DNA from: Syntrophomonas sp.
GTDB taxonomy: Bacteria > Bacillota > Syntrophomonadia > Syntrophomonadales > Syntrophomonadaceae
Direction of reading: 5' to 3'
Assembly (NCBI GenBank): GCA_016841425.1
Contig: JAENZE010000008.1
Span: 62,001 to 126,000, forward strand
DNA: 64,000 nucleotides
The notes under the pieces are model-generated. The model saw nothing but the letters and a program-made list of their open reading frames with translations. It searched no databases and had not been told where the DNA came from. The position numbers and the translations under genes are program-made. Below, piece after piece: positions 59,399 through 64,000 of the stretch (position 1 is the stretch's first letter; every line of letters starts with the position of its first letter).

Positions 59399-59776
59399 AT
59401 GCAACTTGAACCAGGCGAAAGATCAATTCTGGCTTATTTCTCTGACCGGCAGCAGGCCCAGGAAGCTGCCCTGGCACTGAAAGACGTGGGGTATCTGGCT
59501 CTACAAATCGACGGCATTTCCCGTTATCCTAACCGTTTAGTTTACGAATCCTATCCAGTCAATTTATCAAGCATGGTACTGCACGGCCGGGAATATGGCA
59601 GCCAGGCTTACGGCCTCGACCAGGGACCGCTTATGGCGGCAGATCCATCAGTAAGCGGTATGTCTTCCCCGGCTGAATCGGCACCAGGATATTCCTACCT
59701 GCTTACCCTGGTAACCGGGCAGGATAAATTTGATACAGCTCTTCAAATTCTTAAACAGCATGGAGCTACAGTTTAA
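59399..59776 (+). CDS. hypothetical protein, possible YflT-like stress protein fold
   Basis: 125 aa, ATG with AGGAGGTG eight bases upstream. Begins ERSILAYFSDRQQAQEAALA and ends LQILKQHGATV, a beta-alpha-beta pattern resembling heat-induced stress proteins of the YflT family, with a Gly/Ser/Pro-rich middle (about 60-95). No reliable family. It converges with the M1 peptidase gene; only 14 bp separate their stop codons. Confidence 0.65.
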   Translation: MQLEPGERSILAYFSDRQQAQEAALALKDVGYLALQIDGISRYPNRLVYESYPVNLSSMVLHGREYGSQAYGLDQGPLMAADPSVSGMSSPAESAPGYSYLLTLVTGQDKFDTALQILKQHGATV

Positions 59777-59790
59777 GATAGCTATGTATC

Positions 59791-61278
59791 TCAAAACCAC
59801 TCATTAAGGAAGGAGTCCATGTCCTGGTGGGCTTCTTTTCTAATTACCTCCAGCAACCCCTGGGTAGTAGCAATATCATATTTATAATCTTCCAGATAGC
59901 GGCAAAGCACTATGTCAATAGTGTCCCGGCCCAGTTCTCTTTCCAGAGCTGCCCAGAATGCCTCCCCACCATCATAGATAGTCTGGTAATACTCACTGCT
60001 TGAATCCATTTCATTTAACTGCTGGTCCAGCTTGCTTGTCACAGTGGTCGGTTTCCGTTTAACATCCAGTCTCTGACCATCCTTTTGATATTCATAGGCT
60101 GACCAATTAGCAAGTGCCTCATCCAACCATGGTTCAGCCAACTGGTCATTTCCTACTAATACATACCACCATTGATGGGCAGCTTCATGGGCCAGAATAA
60201 AACTGGCGCGGTTACTGTCAAACTTAGAAGAAAGCAGTTCTTCTTTCAAAAAAATCAATCCTGAATATTCCATGCCATGGAAGCCCTGCATAGGAACAAA
60301 AGCGATTTTAAACTCCGGGTAAGGATAAGACCCCCAGCGGCAGGAGTAATAATTTAGTATTTCTCCGCATTGTGCTGCTATTTCCTGTGCTTTATCCATT
60401 CTGCTCCCGCCAGGCACATAGCACTTCACCGTAACATTATGCACATTACTTATAATTTCCTGGTAATCATATATTACCAGAAGGCAAAAGTCACGTACTT
60501 TGCTGGCTTCTATAAAATAAATGGTCCGGCCATTATCTTCAGCGATTCTCTGGTTGGTTCTGCCGGTGGAAACCAGCTCATAAGCATCCGGTATATTAAC
60601 CTGTACCAGATAATCAGCACAATGGAAGCAGAAAGGATCCCCAAATTTAGAATTATAAGCCCTATGCCAGCCAGCTTGATCATACACATTAAGAAACGGA
60701 TAGAAATTGCCCAACATAAAAACTCCGTCCTGGCTGCCGAAGCGATAAGCTATTTCTGGTATACGACTTCTCCAGTTCATATCTATAATTATATCCTTGT
60801 CCGGCATAATATCAAACGGCATTACAATATGCATCGATACCCCCTCCAGATAGTATTCGACTTCCTGCCCATTCACCACTACTCGGTCCAACTCCAACCA
60901 GCCAGGATTAAAGCCCTTGTAATATGCCTGAGCCGGAGCAGGAGTGGAGGCTGGATTACAAAAAGCATTAGGATAAACAGTTAACCACAATTCATCCATA
61001 ACCCTTCCGGTAGTATTAATAGTGCAAATACTGCTGCGCCCGTAAATCAGGTTAGACATAATGTCCAGGTATATGTCCATTACGTAACGGGTTTCATCCG
61101 GTGCGGGAAATGACCGGATCTGTCCGGTATATTCATCGGCAGATAACAGTGTCTGTTCATCGTCAGGGAGTGATAGACTAAGATTATCTTTTCCCAGAGA
61201 ATCGTGAAAAGGGATTGCTAAACAGATGACCAATATTAAGATCACTAAGGTTGCGGCTAAATAGGATTTTTTCATCAT
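59791..61278 (-). CDS. M1-family zinc metallopeptidase
   Basis: 495 aa with an N-terminal membrane anchor/signal (5-25). The catalytic motif HEAAHQWW lies in SFILAHEAAHQWWYVLVG and the third ligand Glu in LAEPWLDEALANW, 18 residues further. GYGMEY-like FHGMEYSGLIFL replaces the GAMEN motif. An exported aminopeptidase-type protein; target unknown. Confidence 0.9.
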   Translation of the reverse strand: MMKKSYLAATLVILILVICLAIPFHDSLGKDNLSLSLPDDEQTLLSADEYTGQIRSFPAPDETRYVMDIYLDIMSNLIYGRSSICTINTTGRVMDELWLTVYPNAFCNPASTPAPAQAYYKGFNPGWLELDRVVVNGQEVEYYLEGVSMHIVMPFDIMPDKDIIIDMNWRSRIPEIAYRFGSQDGVFMLGNFYPFLNVYDQAGWHRAYNSKFGDPFCFHCADYLVQVNIPDAYELVSTGRTNQRIAEDNGRTIYFIEASKVRDFCLLVIYDYQEIISNVHNVTVKCYVPGGSRMDKAQEIAAQCGEILNYYSCRWGSYPYPEFKIAFVPMQGFHGMEYSGLIFLKEELLSSKFDSNRASFILAHEAAHQWWYVLVGNDQLAEPWLDEALANWSAYEYQKDGQRLDVKRKPTTVTSKLDQQLNEMDSSSEYYQTIYDGGEAFWAALERELGRDTIDIVLCRYLEDYKYDIATTQGLLEVIRKEAHQDMDSFLNEWF

Positions 61279-61375
61279 TTTTCACATCCAGCTTATAAAT
61301 ATATGCTATAATTTCGGGATTTGTCTGAAAGATTTTCACAAAGTTTATAAATTCAGTATCGGGGTCAAAATAAAA

Positions 61376-61407
61376 AATCTTTATTCCTGACCAGCAGAAT
61401 AAAGATT
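61376..61407. repeat. 11-bp perfect hairpin
   Basis: AATCTTTATTC (61376-61386) and GAATAAAGATT (61397-61407) with a 10-nt loop. About 100 bp upstream of the M1 peptidase start; role unknown. Confidence 0.5.
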
Positions 61408-61568
61408 ATATGTAACCGGGACATTCCTGGCTTGGAAGTACCATTGTAAAAAGGCATCAACTACGTTCGCAGTTTTTAAGGCTTAATTCAAAGGAAAAGG
61501 GTCTTTACCAGTGGTTTCGAATGGTTCTTGTACCGCCATGGCTTAACAGCTTAAATTTCTTACTCAAC

Positions 61569-61770
61569 CCAAACATGTCTGCATGACACAAGTGCAGATG
61601 AATGCTTAAGACCGCTTGGGTCCGGTCTTACTTTCTCCATACCAGAGCTGCTGATACTTTAGATTGATGGGCTGAAACAAGTTATGTTCCCGCTAAACGA
61701 ATCGCCTTTATCCCCCTGCGCTAACCTTAAGCTTTCATCCCCAAGAAGCTATTTTCGTACTAACTTTCGC
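61569..61770 (-). repeat. copy E of the dispersed inverted-end repeat
   Basis: Full-length copy in the same orientation as copy B, from CCAAACATGTCTGCATGACA to TAACTTTCGC. It lacks the 13-base insert (ACCCAAATTGTAC) that copy B has near position 7165. Confidence 0.88.
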
Positions 61771-61815
61771 AGATGGTAACAGCTTCGACGTGGCTACCAT
61801 TATACTTTGTCCCGC
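61762..61815 (-). repeat. third dispersed repeat fragment, copy 2
   Basis: AACTTTCGCAGATGGTAACAG through CTTTGTCCCGC; reverse complement of 44997-45050 with a few mismatches. It overlaps the last bases of copy E. Confidence 0.75.
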
Positions 61816-61819
61816 CGTC

Positions 61820-61930
61820 ACCCTTCACTCTTCACCCTTCGGGTACTACTGATGTTCCCGTTGGTCACTATTAAGGCTGCGGGTACTACCCCGAAGCGGG
61901 ACAACTGATGTGCATTCACTTTGTTACTGC
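61820..61930 (+). repeat. second dispersed repeat, copy 2 (111 bp)
   Basis: Same as 20389-20500 except for about four differences (including one deleted G). It ends the repeat nest, 46 bp before the HD-GYP gene's stop codon. Confidence 0.85.
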
Positions 61931-61975
61931 GCTTTCTTAACTTGCTCATGAAGCGATCATCGGGCATTCTATACC

Positions 61976-63154
61976 TTATTGATTCTCCTTATCCCATTCA
62001 GCTATCTTTGCTTCCACTTCTTCCAGAGCAACAACGACCAGAGGATCCAGTATTGATCCAGAGGCCTTTTTAACCACTTGAACCGCCTCTTTATGCGGCA
62101 GTCGTTGCTCTTCATCACATAATTTTGTTAGGGCATCATAAATATCTGCCACCGCTATAATCCTGGCATTAAAGGGAATATCTGTTGCCGCTAAGCCCTG
62201 CGGCACCCCACTGCCGTCATAACGTTCATGATGATACCTTATACCCTCCCTTACTATTTGCAGCCCTGGAACATCCTGCAGCATTAATGATCCCCGACCG
62301 GGGTGATCTTCTGCATTTAACCCATCCGGTTCAGAACTATCCGTTCCCTCCGACCGGAGTTTTCCAATATCGTGCAGCAGGGCGCTATAATATAAATCAC
62401 GCATATCGACTGCATCCAAACCCAGTTTCCCGCCCAGCAGACAACTAATCCGGGCTACTCTTTCGCCATGCCCGGCAAAATTCGTTTCTCTTCCTTCAAT
62501 CGCCCTGACTAGAGCCTTGAGCAAATTCAATTGGTAAACCTGTTGTTTTCCATAATCCGAAAGAAGGGAAATTATCTCTGATGCCTGCAGGGCTACATAA
62601 TCCAGCATTTCTCTTTGTCGGCCTGTAAAAGCACCCATCTCCTTTTTATTAATAAGAAGCAATACACCATAGCCATCCCGCCTACTCGGCATAGGAATGG
62701 CCAGTAGAGACTGTATATGGGCCGGAAGGCTTATATCTGCCGGGCCGGAGCTATTATCATCAATTACCAGAACGGTCTTATTTTCCTCCACCCATCTCCC
62801 TAATGCGTTTATACTATCCAGATCCAGGCCATCTTCTGCGGTGCTGGCATTATCAGCTCTCCATACTATCACGTTTTCACAGGCTGCTATTCGGACAGCA
62901 TATTTTTTCATTACTCTTTCAACTTCTGACAGCTCCCGGCTGCTGATCAATTTATTGTTAAATTCCAGCAGTAGCCGTTGTTCTCCAATATATTCGATAC
63001 GATTCCGACTGAGTCCGGCATAATAAGTAAAACCCAGACCAGCCAGCAGAGCAATAAAGGCTAGCACCAGAACGGGCAAAATATCCACCAATATTACCCC
63101 GGTAAACAGAGCAGTTATTATCAAGCCGGTCAGCACGATATTTTTAGTATCCAT
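61976..63154 (-). CDS. membrane GAF / HD-GYP-type phosphohydrolase
   Basis: 392 aa. Two N-terminal spans (about 6-45), a GAF-like sensor (about 70-190) and an HD-GYP domain (about 205-370): HGERVARISCLLG, LLHDIGKLRS and HHERYDGSGVPQGL. The signature motif has Val where the name-giving Tyr of GYP normally stands. HD-GYP enzymes degrade cyclic di-GMP; activity here is inference. ATG at 63154 follows GGTGAG by eight bases. Confidence 0.88.
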   Translation of the reverse strand: MDTKNIVLTGLIITALFTGVILVDILPVLVLAFIALLAGLGFTYYAGLSRNRIEYIGEQRLLLEFNNKLISSRELSEVERVMKKYAVRIAACENVIVWRADNASTAEDGLDLDSINALGRWVEENKTVLVIDDNSSGPADISLPAHIQSLLAIPMPSRRDGYGVLLLINKKEMGAFTGRQREMLDYVALQASEIISLLSDYGKQQVYQLNLLKALVRAIEGRETNFAGHGERVARISCLLGGKLGLDAVDMRDLYYSALLHDIGKLRSEGTDSSEPDGLNAEDHPGRGSLMLQDVPGLQIVREGIRYHHERYDGSGVPQGLAATDIPFNARIIAVADIYDALTKLCDEEQRLPHKEAVQVVKKASGSILDPLVVVALEEVEAKIAEWDKENQ

Positions 63155-63170
63155 AATCCTCACTCACCAT

Positions 63171-63356
63171 CTATAATTCTTTGCTTAAATATTCGCTATT
63201 AAAAAACCTTTTCCTACCCGTACGCCTTTTTCTGCCGGAACCTTCCCTATCATCATGCTGCTCTATAGCCATACCTGTCTGCGTGAGACGAGCTATTTCG
63301 ACACTTATATGTCCTCTATAAAGGCATGCTCTATTAGTCTCCGCTATCTTCAGCAT
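63171..63356 (-). CDS. small basic hypothetical protein, 61 aa
   Basis: ATG preceded by GGAAAG; 61 residues with a basic middle (GSGRKRRTGRKRF). It stops 16 bp before the HD-GYP start and could be co-transcribed. No family recognised; low certainty that it is real. Confidence 0.3.
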   Translation of the reverse strand: MLKIAETNRACLYRGHISVEIARLTQTGMAIEQHDDREGSGRKRRTGRKRFFNSEYLSKEL

Positions 63357-63372
63357 AAATTCTTTCCACTTC

Positions 63373-63381
63373 TGGTATAAT
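63373..63381 (+). promoter_or_regulatory. extended -10 promoter of ppiB
   Basis: TGG-TATAAT with TATAAT at 63376-63381, an extended -10 element. The -35 region (63353-63358) is poor, as is common for that class. Transcription would start about 25 bp before the ppiB ATG. Confidence 0.65.
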
Positions 63382-63414
63382 GTATGTAAAAATATTTCTG
63401 GAAAGGAAGATTAG

Positions 63415-63936
63415 ATGAAGACTAATCCACTGGTGACCATAGAATTAGAAAATGGAGGTACCATAAAAGCCGAATTGTACCCCGAGATTGCCCCCAATAC
63501 AGTAAATAATTTTGTTTCTCTAGCAAACAAAGGCTATTATAATGGGATTGTTTTTCACCGGGTAATACCTGGTTTTATGATTCAGGGCGGCTGCCCGGAA
63601 GGTTCAGGCATGGGCGGACCTGGATATTCTATTAAAGGTGAATTTTCCAGCAATGGTTTCAAAAACGATTTAAAGCATGACCGCGGAGTTCTTTCTATGG
63701 CCAGAACCGCCGCGCCAAATTCAGCTGGATCGCAATTTTTTATCATGGTCGCTCCTTCCCCGCATCTAGATGGGCAATATGCCTCCTTCGGTAAGGTTAT
63801 TGAGGGAATGGATCAGGTAGATGCCATAGTAAACGTTAAGCGGAACCGCATGGATAGACCTCTGGAAGATCAGAAAATGCTTAAAGTGACGGTTGATACC
63901 TTCGGAGTCGATTATCCCGAAGTGATAAAGTGTTAA
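63415..63936 (+). CDS. ppiB: peptidyl-prolyl cis-trans isomerase, cyclophilin type
   Basis: 173 aa cytosolic cyclophilin. Catalytic Arg and hydrophobic pocket: [20 protein letters not shown] (FHRV), [18 protein letters not shown] and the [16 protein letters not shown] segment. GGAAAGGAAG precedes the ATG. It is monocistronic in this window, with 64 bp of sequence left after the stop. Confidence 0.96.
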   Translation: MKTNPLVTIELENGGTIKAELYPEIAPNTVNNFVSLANKGYYNGIVFHRVIPGFMIQGGCPEGSGMGGPGYSIKGEFSSNGFKNDLKHDRGVLSMARTAAPNSAGSQFFIMVAPSPHLDGQYASFGKVIEGMDQVDAIVNVKRNRMDRPLEDQKMLKVTVDTFGVDYPEVIKC

Positions 63937-64000
63937 TTTAGTATCGGTTCCAAAAAGTAAACCAGGCAGCTTTAAGCCGTATTGCTACACTCGTAAAAAA

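Larger units (their letters stand above)
61279..61975. other. 697-bp gap with a nest of three repeats
   Basis: No gene was found. From left: a hairpin (61376-61407), copy E of the inverted-end repeat (61569-61770), a fragment of the third repeat (61762-61815), and a full copy of the second repeat (61820-61930). The three repeat types join with almost no unique sequence. Confidence 0.8.

Overview
The window is a dense, low-to-medium GC bacterial chromosome segment whose gene content points to a spore-forming, anaerobic Firmicute. The evidence is spoIIID, spoIID and a Spo0F-type regulator, a CtsR/McsA/McsB/ClpC operon, MurA, Mbl, GltX and a Na+-decarboxylase beta-subunit tail. A Clostridia lineage such as Syntrophomonadaceae is the best guess, but that placement is inference from gene style and not proof. 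No tRNA, rRNA, CRISPR array, prophage or intact insertion sequence was seen.

Layout. (1) 1-1.3 kb: the 3' end of a sodium-pump decarboxylase beta subunit with a small membrane gene, then 0.8 kb rich in stem-loops. (2) 1.6-14.8 kb, minus strand: ctsR-mcsA-mcsB-clpC-radA-disA, then yacL-ispD-ispF-DUF1002-gltX. This is the Bacillus order, interrupted by a divergent 132-residue gene and a repeat. A CtsR heptad operator is readable in front of ctsR. (3) 14.9-24.5 kb, minus: two small membrane genes, ywmB, murA, spoIID, a repeat-filled gap, spoIIID, mbl, a flagellar rod-type protein, a WecG/TagA glycosyltransferase and a long FtsA-like actin homologue. (4) 24.6-31.5 kb, minus: the complete F-type ATP synthase operon atpZ-B-E-F-H-A-G-D-C. 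(5) 31.7-39.1 kb, minus: rpmE, DUF1385, prfA, prmC, sua5, mntP, ywlE, rpiB, glyA and a MazG-like gene. (6) 39.2-45.2 kb: an island with a GntR-ABC exporter operon on the plus strand, a YbjQ gene, a perfect 211-bp tandem repeat, yhaM and a radical SAM gene, and a repeat-bearing gap. (7) 45.2-59.3 kb, minus: LysM/M23 peptidase, rho, glpX, tal, fba, spo0F, Yip1, sppA, alr, femX, pyrG, UPF0173, rpoE-like and argS. (8) 59.4-63.9 kb: a small unknown gene, an M1 peptidase, a repeat nest, an HD-GYP protein, a small hypothetical and ppiB.

How the genes work together. The CtsR operon encodes an arginine-phosphorylation quality-control system (McsB writer, ClpC reader/unfoldase). A YwlE-type phosphatase 20 kb away carries the threonine associated with phospho-arginine specificity, so writer, reader and eraser are all in the window. 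The ATP synthase rotor subunit lacks the helix-1 glutamine of Na+ enzymes, suggesting proton coupling. murA, mbl, alr, femX, spoIID and the LysM/M23 protein form a cell-wall and sporulation set.

The least explained content is noncoding. One repeat family of about 190-220 bp with inverted ends occurs at five intergenic loci, including an exact tandem array. Two further repeat families are dispersed, and the three are joined end to end at 61.57-61.93 kb.
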